Source: an uncultured Clostridia bacterium
GTDB lineage: Bacteria > Bacillota > Clostridia > Oscillospirales > Ruminococcaceae
DNA: 46,927 nucleotides
Reading direction: 5' to 3'
Assembly (NCBI GenBank): GCA_947589355.1
Contig: CANPZC010000017.1
Location: 1-46,927 of the forward strand
Part shown: positions 1 to 7,820 of the stretch, one piece after another
Layout of the letters: every line of letters begins with the position of its first letter
Position numbering within the stretch: position 1 is the first letter of the stretch
Program-made: the position numbers and the translations under genes
Notes under the pieces: generated by a model
What the model saw: only the letters and a program-made list of their open reading frames with translations
The model's database searches: none
Told to the model about the DNA's origin: nothing

Positions 1-78
1 CTCACTTCCAGCCTCTAATTGCGCAAAATTATTACTAATACCTGCTGAAAAAAGACGTTTTTTCGGTAAAAATGCCTA

Positions 79-107
79 TGACATCTTCTTTAAATTTGTG
101 GTATAAT
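79..107 (+). promoter_or_regulatory. Candidate sigma-A promoter of carD
   Basis: TGACAT at 79-84 and TATAAT at 102-107 with a 17-base spacer, about 50 bases before the carD start. A second TATAAT lies near 132. The -35 is weak, so the exact promoter is uncertain. The first 25 bases of the window resemble the degenerate CTCACTTC/CCTCTAA repeats seen again near 42480. Confidence 0.45.
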
Positions 108-154
108 AATATTAGGATAATTATGTTTTGATATAATGCGAAAGGAGCGTTTGT

Positions 155-664
155 ATGCTGACAACAGGAGATTATGTTTTGTACGGCGGTGTAGGTGTGT
201 GCGAGATCGCCGCATTTGAAACGCAGAGCTTTGACGGCAAAAATACCGATGAATACTGCAAGCTGGTGCCGCTTTTCGGCTCCAGCCTTGAATATTACCT
301 GCCGTCGTCTATCTTGGAAAGCACGGTGAGGGGTCTGCTATCAAAAAACGAGATACTGAACGTTATAAACAATATGCCAAAGACCGACAGCCTTAAAATT
401 ACCGACAGCAGGGCAAAAAAGCACACTTTCAACCTGATACTTAAAAGCGGCGACTACAGCCGTATTGTACCGATGATAAAAATGCTTCACGACGAAAAAC
501 AGGCGCGCCTTTCAAACGGCAGGCGGCTCACGTTCTCCGACGAAAAGGCGATGCATGATGCCGAGGAGCTTATGTGTCAGGAATTTTCGGTGGTGCTGGA
601 CATTGACAAGAGCGCGGTGCCGCAGTATATTGAAAACACCCTGAGAGCCTCGGCTGCGAGCTGA
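155..664 (+). CDS. CarD-family transcriptional regulator
   Basis: 169 aa. The N-terminal segment (about residues 1-60, GDYVLYGGVGVCEI...YYLP) is the CarD/CdnL/TRCF RNA-polymerase-interacting domain; the rest is the helical C-terminal part. Proteins of this family bind the RNAP beta subunit and tune promoter open-complex stability. The ATG follows AAAGGAG at good spacing. The gene is monocistronic. Its last codons and TGA run into the left edge of a repeat element: bases 646-680 look like a degraded form of that element's inner left end, so the last few residues (RASAAS) may be insertion-derived. The domain assignment is clear; the regulon is unknown. Confidence 0.85.
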   Translation: MLTTGDYVLYGGVGVCEIAAFETQSFDGKNTDEYCKLVPLFGSSLEYYLPSSILESTVRGLLSKNEILNVINNMPKTDSLKITDSRAKKHTFNLILKSGDYSRIVPMIKMLHDEKQARLSNGRRLTFSDEKAMHDAEELMCQEFSVVLDIDKSAVPQYIENTLRASAAS

Positions 665-1093
665 AATAGTGAATAGTGAAAGAGTGAATAGTGAATAACG
701 AATAGTTAAGGTGCGGCTTGCGCCGCGTATTTTAAATTCTTGTCAAGAAAGGGAAAGTTTTCGATTGACCCTTTTTCAAAAGGGTCATCAGGTCGAGGGG
801 CGAGCCCCTCGTCGCCGTCCGCAGACGGCGAAATCCCCATACGGCAGGCGCTCCGAAAAAGGTGAATTGTGAAATAGTCCGGTGGACTATTTCACAAGAG
901 GAAAATCCCTGCAAGAGAGGGATTTTCCTTTGAGAAAACTTTATCTCTCTTTCCGCGTTCCATTCTGGAACGCCGTACTAAGTGAAAAATTCATAACAAT
1001 TAAATTGCGCGAACGTATCAGCACACTCAAAATGAGAAGAAAACCAAATTACAGTGGAGCGTTCAACAGCTCCGCAGGCTTGCGCGTAAGCGC
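665..1093 (+). mobile_element. MITE-like mosaic repeat, copy A
   Basis: Non-coding element after carD. In order: GTGAATA-type heptads (667-706), a GCGGC/GCCGC hairpin, GACCCTTTT/AAAAGGGTC (about 766-786), a GGGGC hairpin, a CCGTC/GACGG hairpin, a variable stem around AGTCC-GTGGACT (869-895), a variable stem with loop GCAAGAG (900-928), a CGTTCC/GGAACG hairpin (about 956-973), and a right terminal repeat at 1069-1093 identical to that of copy B. The left terminal repeat is degraded and merges with the carD 3' end. Short ORFs inside are not conserved between copies. Confidence 0.75.
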
Positions 1094-1094
1094 A

Positions 1095-1128
1095 TAAAAC
1101 AAGACCGTACTTTGTAGTACGGTCTTGT
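1095..1128 (-). terminator. Rho-independent terminator after yesL-like gene
   Basis: 12-bp perfect stem (1099-1110 with 1117-1128), loop of 6. On the minus strand it is followed by TTTTAT, so it ends the proC-yesL transcript. On the plus strand TTGTT follows, so it may also stop transcripts coming through copy A. Confidence 0.8.
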
Positions 1129-1136
1129 TGTTTGCT

Positions 1137-2021
1137 TTACGATATTCTTTTGCCGCCGCCCTTGCTCTTTGTGCTGCCTTTCGAGCCGCCGCCTCTTTTG
1201 GTCGGTCTGCTGCCCTTAATAGGCTGTTCCTTGCCGCCTTTGTCCTCAAAAATAGCATCGTCGCCCGTGGCAGGCCGCAGATAATCAAACTCGGGGTTCT
1301 TCTCGCCCTTTGAATCATAATAAGGCTGGATAACATACTTTCTGATAACGGGATAGCAGTTGTATGAAATTATGAACGCACTGCCCGAGAATATCAGCGC
1401 GCTTATTATAACAAGGTCTATTATCAGCCCTATGTTTGAAGCGCTCAGCAGTATCAGGAACATCACCACCAGCAGGGCAACTATCGAAAAGAACGAAATA
1501 AGCGTTTTCTTCATGCCTATGCTTGCAAGCAGAAATGAGTTTTTCACTATCTGCTTCAGTTTCAGGTTCGTGGAAATTATCAGCAGATAAATGTAAAAAT
1601 GCATGATGTAGATTATCAGCATAAGGCTTATAGAAAGCACAACAAGTATCTTTCCCCACGAGAACACCTTTGAAAAATTATAGTAAAAAACTATCATGAA
1701 CGGCAGCCATATCATCAGCAGAATGTCAACTATCCCCGTCACGAACGACTGCTTGAAACTGCTTTTGAAAGTCTTCCAGAATTCGTGGAACATAAAGCAG
1801 CTGCGCTCCTGCGAGTAGTTGCGCGCCACCTTGAAAAGCGCCGCCGTGGCAGGCCCGAACGTCAATATAGGTATGCAGAAAACTATATACAGCAGATTCA
1901 AAAACACAATATCCCAGAAGTGCCTGCCGAAAACCTCTAAAAATTTTACTATACCGCGCTTTTCCTGCGGCATTTTCGGTATGCCCGGCCCCGCGCTGGA
2001 GTAGTTTGGAAACAGTCCCAT
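1137..2021 (-). CDS. YesL/DUF624-family membrane protein
   Basis: 294 aa integral membrane protein. The N-terminal region (FLEVFGRHFWDIVFLNLLYIVFCIPILTFGPATAALF) is the typical YesL/DUF624 opening. About five to six hydrophobic segments follow, then a soluble tail ending in a low-complexity basic stretch rich in Gly, Ser and Lys (about residues 270-294). Function is unknown; relatives often lie beside carbohydrate transport genes, which is not the case here. AAAGGAA precedes the ATG. It starts 17 bases after the proC stop and is probably co-transcribed. Confidence 0.75.
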   Translation of the reverse strand: MGLFPNYSSAGPGIPKMPQEKRGIVKFLEVFGRHFWDIVFLNLLYIVFCIPILTFGPATAALFKVARNYSQERSCFMFHEFWKTFKSSFKQSFVTGIVDILLMIWLPFMIVFYYNFSKVFSWGKILVVLSISLMLIIYIMHFYIYLLIISTNLKLKQIVKNSFLLASIGMKKTLISFFSIVALLVVMFLILLSASNIGLIIDLVIISALIFSGSAFIISYNCYPVIRKYVIQPYYDSKGEKNPEFDYLRPATGDDAIFEDKGGKEQPIKGSRPTKRGGGSKGSTKSKGGGKRIS

Positions 2022-2038
2022 TTTCTAATTCCTTTCGT

Positions 2039-2839
2039 TTATTTGGAAAGCTCGTAAGCTCTTGCGGTGCAGGCTTCGCAGCATTTTTTCACGGTATTTT
2101 CTAAACCGCCCTCGCGCAGCTTTTCAAGACCTGCAATAGTTGTTCCGCCTTTTGAAGATACCATTTCTATAAGCTCTTCAATACTCTTTCCGCTGTCGGT
2201 CATCATTTTTGCAGAACCTGTCAGCGACTTTGCAAACAGCTTCATCGCTTCGCCCTCGTCAATGCCTACAGATACTGCATAGTCTACAAAAGCTTTTGCG
2301 TACAGATATATAAACGCAGGCGACGAGCCGTTCACAGCTATCACCTCGCGCATTTTGTCTTTCGGCAATACGGCTGTTATACCGCATGAATCGAATATAG
2401 AGCGCACCAGCGCAAATTCATCTTCGGTAACGCTTTCAGAGCGCGAAAGAGCCGTTGCACCCTCGCCCAGCAGAAGCGGCGTGTTCGGCATTACCAGAAC
2501 CACCTTTGCATTTTCTTTGGTCTTTGAGGCAATGTATTCGTCAGAAATTCCTGCGCATATTGAAATTATAACGCTGCCGCTCTTTACGCTTGTTGATACC
2601 TCATTCAGAACATCGTCAAGCTGCTGCGGCTTTATCGCAAGAAAAACATACTTGCACTTTTCAAAAACATCGGCTGCGCTTTGGCAGATTTGCGCACCCA
2701 CCTGCTTTGCGGCGCACAGCTTTTCCTCGCTTAAATCAAAAGCGTAAAGTTTAATGCTCTCTTTAAGCGCGCTGCCCGATATGCCTTTCATAATGGCGTA
2801 GCCCATGTTACCTGCGCCTATAAAACCAACGTCCGTCAT
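2039..2839 (-). CDS. proC: Pyrroline-5-carboxylate reductase
   Basis: 266 aa. Reduces pyrroline-5-carboxylate to proline with NAD(P)H, the last step of proline synthesis. The N-terminal Rossmann motif VGFIGAGNMGYAI and the family signature region (INGSSPAFIYLYAKAF ... LTGSAKMM...GGTTIAGLEKL) are present; length is normal. The frame is open to a GTG at 2848, but AGAAGGA sits directly against that codon, while ATG 2839 has workable spacing and matches family starts. A sigma-A-like promoter lies at 2884-2912. Confidence 0.93.
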   Translation of the reverse strand: MTDVGFIGAGNMGYAIMKGISGSALKESIKLYAFDLSEEKLCAAKQVGAQICQSAADVFEKCKYVFLAIKPQQLDDVLNEVSTSVKSGSVIISICAGISDEYIASKTKENAKVVLVMPNTPLLLGEGATALSRSESVTEDEFALVRSIFDSCGITAVLPKDKMREVIAVNGSSPAFIYLYAKAFVDYAVSVGIDEGEAMKLFAKSLTGSAKMMTDSGKSIEELIEMVSSKGGTTIAGLEKLREGGLENTVKKCCEACTARAYELSK

Positions 2840-2883
2840 ATATAACACTATCCTTCTGTCAATTTACACAATCATATATATTC

Positions 2884-2912
2884 ATTATACTACACTTTGC
2901 CGAAAAACGCAA
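2884..2912 (-). promoter_or_regulatory. Sigma-A-type promoter of proC-yesL
   Basis: On the minus strand TTGCGT (2907-2912), 17-base spacer, TATAAT (2884-2889), about 45 bases upstream of the proC ATG. Confidence 0.65.
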
Positions 2913-2918
2913 TAGCTT

Positions 2919-2951
2919 TTAAAAAATTAACGGACGACCTCAGCCGTCCGC
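2919..2951 (-). terminator. Terminator after spoIIID
   Basis: Stem CGGACG..CGTCCG (2931-2950) followed on the minus strand by TTAATTTTTT. It separates spoIIID from the proC promoter. Confidence 0.8.
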
Positions 2952-2956
2952 TTGTT

Positions 2957-3226
2957 TTAGTTTGCCGCCTTTGCGGCTCTTTTCTTTTCATACTTCTCTT
3001 TAGTAGCCATACCGCCGCGGATATGCCTCAGCGCTTTATTTTCTTCCAGAACGGCTTTCACCTGCTCGTAAAGCTCGCGGTCTATGCTTTCCAGCCTTTG
3101 TGAAACATCTTTATGAACAGTGCTTTTGCTTATGCCGAAACGTTTTGCAGCCGTCCTGACTGTTGCTTTATCTTTTACTATGTATTCTCCCACTACTACC
3201 GGTCGTTCCTTGTCTGTCGGAACCAT
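2957..3226 (-). CDS. spoIIID: Sporulation transcriptional regulator SpoIIID
   Basis: 89 aa, the normal size. The helix-turn-helix TVRTAAKRFGISKSTVHKDV and the following basic region with IRGGMATKEKY match SpoIIID closely. In Bacillus it activates and represses mother-cell genes during sporulation, working with sigma-E. GGGAG lies 8 bases before the ATG. It is monocistronic with its own terminator, and divergent from the SpoVB-family gene. Upstream, GAATGAT and CATATACA about 14 bases apart could form a sigma-E promoter, but the match is weak. Confidence 0.92.
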   Translation of the reverse strand: MVPTDKERPVVVGEYIVKDKATVRTAAKRFGISKSTVHKDVSQRLESIDRELYEQVKAVLEENKALRHIRGGMATKEKYEKKRAAKAAN

Positions 3227-3376
3227 TGTCTCACTCCCATTTCGTCTTTTTTACAATGTATATGCGCATACGGCTCGTATCATTCTGAAAAACTTTTGCG
3301 CCTTACAAAATTCGCCTCATAAAGATATATGACAAGCATAAAGATATTACAGACGGCAAATGAAAGGACGGGTGTC

Positions 3377-5095
3377 ATGGGTCATAAAAAACTTCGTCGG
3401 CAGGGTTTTTTACTTGCCAGCGTTATACTTATTTTTACTGTTCTGTTTACTAAAATAGTCGGCATGGTCTACCGCATACCGCTTGCAAATATTCTGGGCG
3501 GCAGCGGCATGGCGTATTTTTCGTCGGCGTATTCTATATTTATGCCGGTATACGCCGTGGCAGTTTCGGGCATACCGCCGGCAGTTGCCAGAATGACCGC
3601 CGAGCAGTGCGCTTTGGGCAACTTTCAAAACGCGCGGCGGCTGCGCTCTGCGGCTGAGATGTTCTTTCTTCTCACGGGGCTTGTTTTTTCACTTTTGCTT
3701 GTAATATTCTCGCAGCCCGTGTGTACATACATAATATCAGAGCCCCTCTCTCGCCTGTGCGTTACCGCCATTGCGCCCTGCATAGCCATAGGCGCTGTTT
3801 CTGCCGTTGAGCGCGGATACGCCGAGGGTATGCAAAACATGATACCCACCGCAGTTTCAGAAGTGATAGAAGCCGTGGTGAAGCTTGCAGCAGGTCTCGG
3901 GTTCGCAGCTTTTGTATCGCACAAGGCAAGCGAAGAATTTGAGGCGTTTTCAACAGTCTTCGGTGTAAGGTGCGCAAGTGCAGATGAAGCCAACGCCGCC
4001 GCTCTGCCCGTTATAGCCGCCGCCTCGGTGCTGGGCATTACACTATCGGATATATGCGGCTGCGCGTTTTTGTGGCTTGCAAGAAAAATATGCGGCGACG
4101 GTCTTACAGACGACATGATGTATATGTCGCAGCAGCACACGCCAAAGCGCGTTATGCTCAAAAGGCTGCTGCGGCTGTCCGCGCCGTTCGCCTTAGCTTC
4201 TGTTATAACCACGCTTTCGGGGCTTATCGACCTTGTAACAATAAACCGCTGCCTTGAATATTCGTTCGATAAAAACAAAGCCTACGCGCTTAAAAAGTTC
4301 GCCGCCGCAGTTTTAGAGCTTTCAAAAGGCGAAAAGCTCTCCAGCTTTATATACGGCTCTTACAGCGGCATGGCGTTCACGGTGTTCGGCATTGTGCCCT
4401 CTCTTACCGCAATGTTCGGCAGAAGCATACTTCCCACAGTATCGGCAGCATACGCCACCAAAGACAAAGAAAAACTTGCGCGCTCCGTAAACATGGTGCT
4501 TACTTTAGCTCTGTTCGTATCCGTCCCCTGTGGCATAGGTATGTGCGTTTTTTCAGGCGATATACTACGCTTTTTGTTTTCGGGGCGCACCACCGAGATA
4601 GAAGTCTGCACAAACGCGCTTTCGGTGCTGGGGCTTGCAAGCATACCTGTTTCGCTTTGCTCGCCTATATTTATAATGCTGCAAGCGGCAGGTATGCAGA
4701 AAGAACCCGTAAAAATAACCGTTGTCGGCAGTATAGTAAAGCTTTTTGCGAACATACTTCTAGTAAGCACGCCGCAGCTCGGCATAACAGGCGCAGGCAT
4801 GGCAACGCTTGTATGCTACACCGTAATGCTGGCTATGTGTTTTGCAGATCTTAGAAAACTCTGCGGCAAGAACCCCATACACCTGAAAACCGTTTTGTGC
4901 ATACTTATGGCGGCGGCGCTGAGCATAGAGGGCGCGTATTTGCTGAACAACGTTACCAGTATTTGGCTTAATATGAGAATTTCTTTGATAATTTCTATAT
5001 TATTCTCTGTCAATATATACATACTTTCAACCCAACTATTGAGCGTAATGCCGAAAAGTCCGCCTAAATCAAAAAAATATGCGCAAAGCACTTGA
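3377..5095 (+). CDS. SpoVB/MurJ-family lipid flippase (MOP superfamily)
   Basis: 572 aa polytopic membrane protein with about 14 predicted helices. The start RQGFLLASVILIFTVLFTKIVGMVYRIPLANILGGSGMAYFSSAYSIF is typical of the stage V sporulation protein B / MurJ group, which flips lipid-linked saccharides across the membrane. The reading frame is open from 3329, but AAAGGA lies about 9 bases before the ATG at 3377 and nothing like an RBS precedes 3329. Its position beside spoIIID suggests a role in cortex synthesis. SpoVB, YtgP-like and other clostridial paralogues cannot be separated by eye. Confidence 0.8.
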   Translation: MGHKKLRRQGFLLASVILIFTVLFTKIVGMVYRIPLANILGGSGMAYFSSAYSIFMPVYAVAVSGIPPAVARMTAEQCALGNFQNARRLRSAAEMFFLLTGLVFSLLLVIFSQPVCTYIISEPLSRLCVTAIAPCIAIGAVSAVERGYAEGMQNMIPTAVSEVIEAVVKLAAGLGFAAFVSHKASEEFEAFSTVFGVRCASADEANAAALPVIAAASVLGITLSDICGCAFLWLARKICGDGLTDDMMYMSQQHTPKRVMLKRLLRLSAPFALASVITTLSGLIDLVTINRCLEYSFDKNKAYALKKFAAAVLELSKGEKLSSFIYGSYSGMAFTVFGIVPSLTAMFGRSILPTVSAAYATKDKEKLARSVNMVLTLALFVSVPCGIGMCVFSGDILRFLFSGRTTEIEVCTNALSVLGLASIPVSLCSPIFIMLQAAGMQKEPVKITVVGSIVKLFANILLVSTPQLGITGAGMATLVCYTVMLAMCFADLRKLCGKNPIHLKTVLCILMAAALSIEGAYLLNNVTSIWLNMRISLIISILFSVNIYILSTQLLSVMPKSPPKSKKYAQST

Positions 5096-5229
5096 AATTT
5101 CAAAAAATATGAGTTATTATATTATATGTGCCTTGTCGCCCTTGAAAAGGCTTGTAAAGGTGCGGTCTGCTGACTGAAAACTGCATGATATTTTTAGTGC
5201 TTTAGTGTATAATTGTATGAGGATTTTTT

Positions 5230-6015
5230 ATGGACGGTTTTGTTTTCAAAGACAAATATGACGTAAGCGACCTGCGGCTGATCGTCAAGGCGCTGCGCAG
5301 CGAAAACGGCTGTCCGTGGGATAAGGTGCAGACACACAAAACTCTGCGAAAAGATATGATAGAAGAAGCCTATGAAGTGGCTGAGGCTATCGACTGCGAG
5401 AGCGTGCCTATGCTTCGCGAAGAGCTTGGCGATGTGCTTTTGCAGGTGGTGTTCCACAGCGATATTGAAGAAGATGCAGGCAATTTTGATCTTGACGAAG
5501 TGGCTGACGAGGTTTGCAAAAAGCTGATAACGCGCCATCCGCACGTTTTTGGCGAGCTAAAGCTCGATACTGCCGACGAAGTTCTGGAAAACTGGGATAA
5601 GATCAAGAAAGAAACTAAAGAGCAGTCGTATACAGATACACTCAATGCCGTGCCTATGGTCTTCCCCGCGCTTATGAGGGCGCAGAAGATAGGCAAACGC
5701 GCAGGCAGGGCAGGCATGGATCACCCTACCGTGGAAGATGCGCTGGCATCTTTGCAAAGCGAAGTAAACGAAGCGCGCGAGGCAGTAAAGAGCAATGGAA
5801 ACGTAGAAGAAGAACTCGGCGATGTGCTGTTTGCCTGCGTAAATGTAATACGCAAATGCGGCTTTGATGCCGAAGAAGTACTGACAGAAGCTACCGATAA
5901 ATTTGTAAAGCGGTTTGCAAAGGTCGAAGAAATGGTAAGGCAAAACGGGGCTGACATGAAGTCCCTGAGCATAGATGAGCTTGATCTCTATTGGGATAAG
6001 GCTAAAAAAAATTAA
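5230..6015 (+). CDS. mazG: Nucleoside triphosphate pyrophosphohydrolase MazG
   Basis: 261 aa with two tandem MazG domains: about residues 15-125 (SENGCPWDKVQTHKTLRKDMIEEAYEV ... EELGDVLLQVVFH) and about 165-250 (EVNEAREAV...VEEELGDVLFACVNVIRKCG). Both keep the EExxE and ExxD metal-binding motifs. It hydrolyses (d)NTPs to monophosphates and cleans the nucleotide pool. GAGG precedes the ATG, and a TATAAT lies near 5209 with no convincing -35. Order mazG-hup-rqcP follows the conserved Firmicute arrangement. Confidence 0.93.
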   Translation: MDGFVFKDKYDVSDLRLIVKALRSENGCPWDKVQTHKTLRKDMIEEAYEVAEAIDCESVPMLREELGDVLLQVVFHSDIEEDAGNFDLDEVADEVCKKLITRHPHVFGELKLDTADEVLENWDKIKKETKEQSYTDTLNAVPMVFPALMRAQKIGKRAGRAGMDHPTVEDALASLQSEVNEAREAVKSNGNVEEELGDVLFACVNVIRKCGFDAEEVLTEATDKFVKRFAKVEEMVRQNGADMKSLSIDELDLYWDKAKKN

Positions 6016-6050
6016 ACGGAGAGATCCGTATTATTATTGGAGGTATTAAA

Positions 6051-6326
6051 ATGACAAAGGCAGAATTCGTAAACGCAATTGCCGAAAAGGGCGGCTACAC
6101 CAAGAAGGACGCTGAAAAGGCGCTTGCTACAGTAACAGCGGCTATCACCGATGTTCTCGCAGCCGGCGACAAGATCACTCTCGTTGGCTTCGGTACTTTC
6201 GAGGTTCGCGAAAGACAGGCTAAGACGGGTATCAATCCTCTCACCAAGAAAGCTATCAAGATCCCCGCTAAGAAAGTTCCTGCTTTCAAAGCCGGCAGCG
6301 CTCTCAAAGAGGCAGTTGCTAAGTAA
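6051..6326 (+). CDS. hup: HU family DNA-binding protein
   Basis: 91 aa. The complete HU fold is readable: dimerisation helices, then the DNA-binding arm signature GFGTFEVRERQAKTGINPLT. A small nucleoid protein that bends DNA. GGAGG lies 7 bases before the ATG. The codon choice is more biased (AAG, CTC, ATC) than in the neighbours, fitting high expression. A strong terminator follows. Confidence 0.97.
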   Translation: MTKAEFVNAIAEKGGYTKKDAEKALATVTAAITDVLAAGDKITLVGFGTFEVRERQAKTGINPLTKKAIKIPAKKVPAFKAGSALKEAVAK

Positions 6327-6345
6327 TCTAAGCAAAACTTCACGC

Positions 6346-6376
6346 AGCCCGGTGGTCTACATCGGGCTCTTTTTTA
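6346..6376 (+). terminator. Terminator after hup
   Basis: Stem AGCCCG (6346-6351) with CGGGCT (6363-6368) followed by CTTTTTTAA. It lies between hup and rqcP, so rqcP is read by readthrough or its own promoter. Confidence 0.85.
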
Positions 6377-6393
6377 ATTCTAAGGAGAATATT

Positions 6394-6633
6394 ATGAGGC
6401 TGGATAAATATCTTAAAGTAACAAGGCTTATAAAGCGGCGCACCGTTGCGAACGAGGCGTGCGACGCGCAGAAAATATCGGTCAACGGCAAGGTCGCAAG
6501 GGCATCTTATGACGTCAAGGTCGGCGATGTTATCGAGATAAACATGGGCGCAAAGCCGCTGAAAGTGCGCGTGCTCAGCGTAAACGAGTATGCCACTAAA
6601 GACAACGCCGCCGACAATTACGAGGTAATATAA
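6394..6633 (+). CDS. rqcP: RqcP-like S4-domain RNA-binding protein
   Basis: 79 aa, nearly all one S4 domain: MRLDKYLKVTRLIKRRTVANEACDAQKISVNGKVA, matching YabO/RqcP (Hsp15 family). In Bacillus RqcP binds obstructed 50S subunits with RqcH and supports alanine tailing of stalled peptides. TAAGGAG precedes the ATG. The same frame is open further upstream through hup in another reading, which is not coding. Its partner rqcH is also in this window (9745-11508). Its TAA shares one base with the ATG of the next gene. Confidence 0.88.
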   Translation: MRLDKYLKVTRLIKRRTVANEACDAQKISVNGKVARASYDVKVGDVIEINMGAKPLKVRVLSVNEYATKDNAADNYEVI

Positions 6634-7214
6634 TGTTTGAGTTCAGCACTTTTCCCGTTCAGGGTGAAATTTTTGCGCGAATAAACGGCGTTTCTTACCA
6701 TGAGAACACCCACATAACGCCCGATGAGCTTATTTTTATGACCCTTACTCACTTCGGCATAGACGGCAAAGAACATACGGGCGAGCTTATAGTAAACAGA
6801 ACGATCGAGCCCAAAATTCGCGATATTTTCGGCAGTCTATACGAGGCAAAATACGCCATAGAAAAAATGCGGCTGGTAGACTGTTACGGCGCTGACGACG
6901 TGCTTTCAATGGCTGACAACAACTCGTCTGCGTTCAATTACCGCGTTATCGCCGACACCGATATTCTATCGCGCCACGCGCTGGGGCTGGCGATAGACAT
7001 AAACCCCCTGTACAATCCGTACATCACCTATATCGGCGGAAAAGAGAAGTGTTCGCCACCGCAAGGTCTTCCCTACTGCGACCGCACGAAAGACTTCCCG
7101 ATGAAGATAGACCATGATGACCTGTGCTATAAGATGTTCACCGCGCACGGCTTCACATGGGGCGGCGACTGGCAAAACTCTAAAGACTACCAGCATTTTG
7201 AATATAAGCTATAA
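6633..7214 (+). CDS. M15-family peptidase (D-Ala-D-Ala carboxypeptidase-like)
   Basis: 193 aa. Zinc-site motifs of the M15 (VanY/endolysin-like) family are visible: SRHALGLAIDINP with His115 and Asp122, and His188 in YQHFEYKL at the C-terminus; the DWGGDW-type element appears as WGGDW. Such enzymes cut peptidoglycan stem peptides. No signal peptide or membrane anchor is seen, which is odd for a wall enzyme, so the site of action is unclear. The start overlaps the rqcP stop (TAATG), implying translational coupling. Confidence 0.8.
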   Translation: MFEFSTFPVQGEIFARINGVSYHENTHITPDELIFMTLTHFGIDGKEHTGELIVNRTIEPKIRDIFGSLYEAKYAIEKMRLVDCYGADDVLSMADNNSSAFNYRVIADTDILSRHALGLAIDINPLYNPYITYIGGKEKCSPPQGLPYCDRTKDFPMKIDHDDLCYKMFTAHGFTWGGDWQNSKDYQHFEYKL

Positions 7215-7215
7215 G

Positions 7216-7258
7216 AAAACAGCCATTCTCACCAATGCGGCGGGAAAGGCTGTTTTTG
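7216..7258 (+). terminator. Terminator after the M15 peptidase gene
   Basis: AAACAGCC (7217-7224) pairs with GGCTGTTT (7248-7255), followed by a T run. Confidence 0.75.
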
Positions 7259-7276
7259 ATTTGTTTATATATTATT

Positions 7277-7769
7277 GCGCTTACGCGCAAGCCTGCGGAG
7301 CAGAAATAGTGAATAGTGAAAGAGTGAATGGGAAGAAGCCTCGCAGAGGGTTCTTCTGCACTTGACCGACACTTGTGGCGGTCAACGTGTGGTGAATAGT
7401 TAATAGTTAAGGTGCGGCTTACGCCGCGAATTTTAAATTCCTGTCAAGAAACCAAAAGTTTTCGATTGACCCTTTTTCAAAAGGGTCACGGAGGTATGGG
7501 GGCAGAGCCCCCGAAACACAACGTGCGCTCTGCAAGAGGTGAATTAGAAAACAGTCCTGTGGACTGTTTTCTCAGAGGGGAGGCTCTGCAAGAGAGAGCC
7601 TCCCCTTTGAGAAGATATATCAAATTTTCCGCGTTCCATTCTGGAACGCCGTACATTATGAAAAATTCACAACAAGTAAAACGCGCAAACGTATTGACAT
7701 ACTCAAAATGAAAAGATAACAAAAATTCAGTTTGGCGTTGAACAGCTCCGCAGGCTTGCGCGTAAGCGC
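7277..7769 (+). mobile_element. MITE-like mosaic repeat, copy B (best complete copy)
   Basis: 493 bp bounded by perfect 25-bp terminal inverted repeats at 7277-7301 and 7745-7769 (left reads GCGCTTACGCGCAAGCCTGC... and the right is its reverse complement). Inside: heptads, a 66-bp module (7329-7396) that is inverted relative to copy G, a GCGGC/GCCGC hairpin, GACCCTTTT/AAAAGGGTC, GGGGGC/GCCCCC, the AGTCC-GTGGACT stem (7546-7572), the GCAAGAG-loop stem (7576-7606), CGTTCC/GGAACG, and the right arm shared with copies A and F. It lies between convergent genes. No clear target-site duplication is visible. Confidence 0.85.
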
Positions 7770-7820
7770 GAACAATACACGCTAATATCGCACGGACATT
7801 GCCTTTACCAATTACTTCTC

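Noticed and set aside
882-1097. ORFs inside repeat copies (also 7412-7711, 42091-42348, 46130-46432)
   Set aside because: They pass through covarying hairpins, the frames differ from copy to copy and they have no RBS; they are by-products of the repeats.
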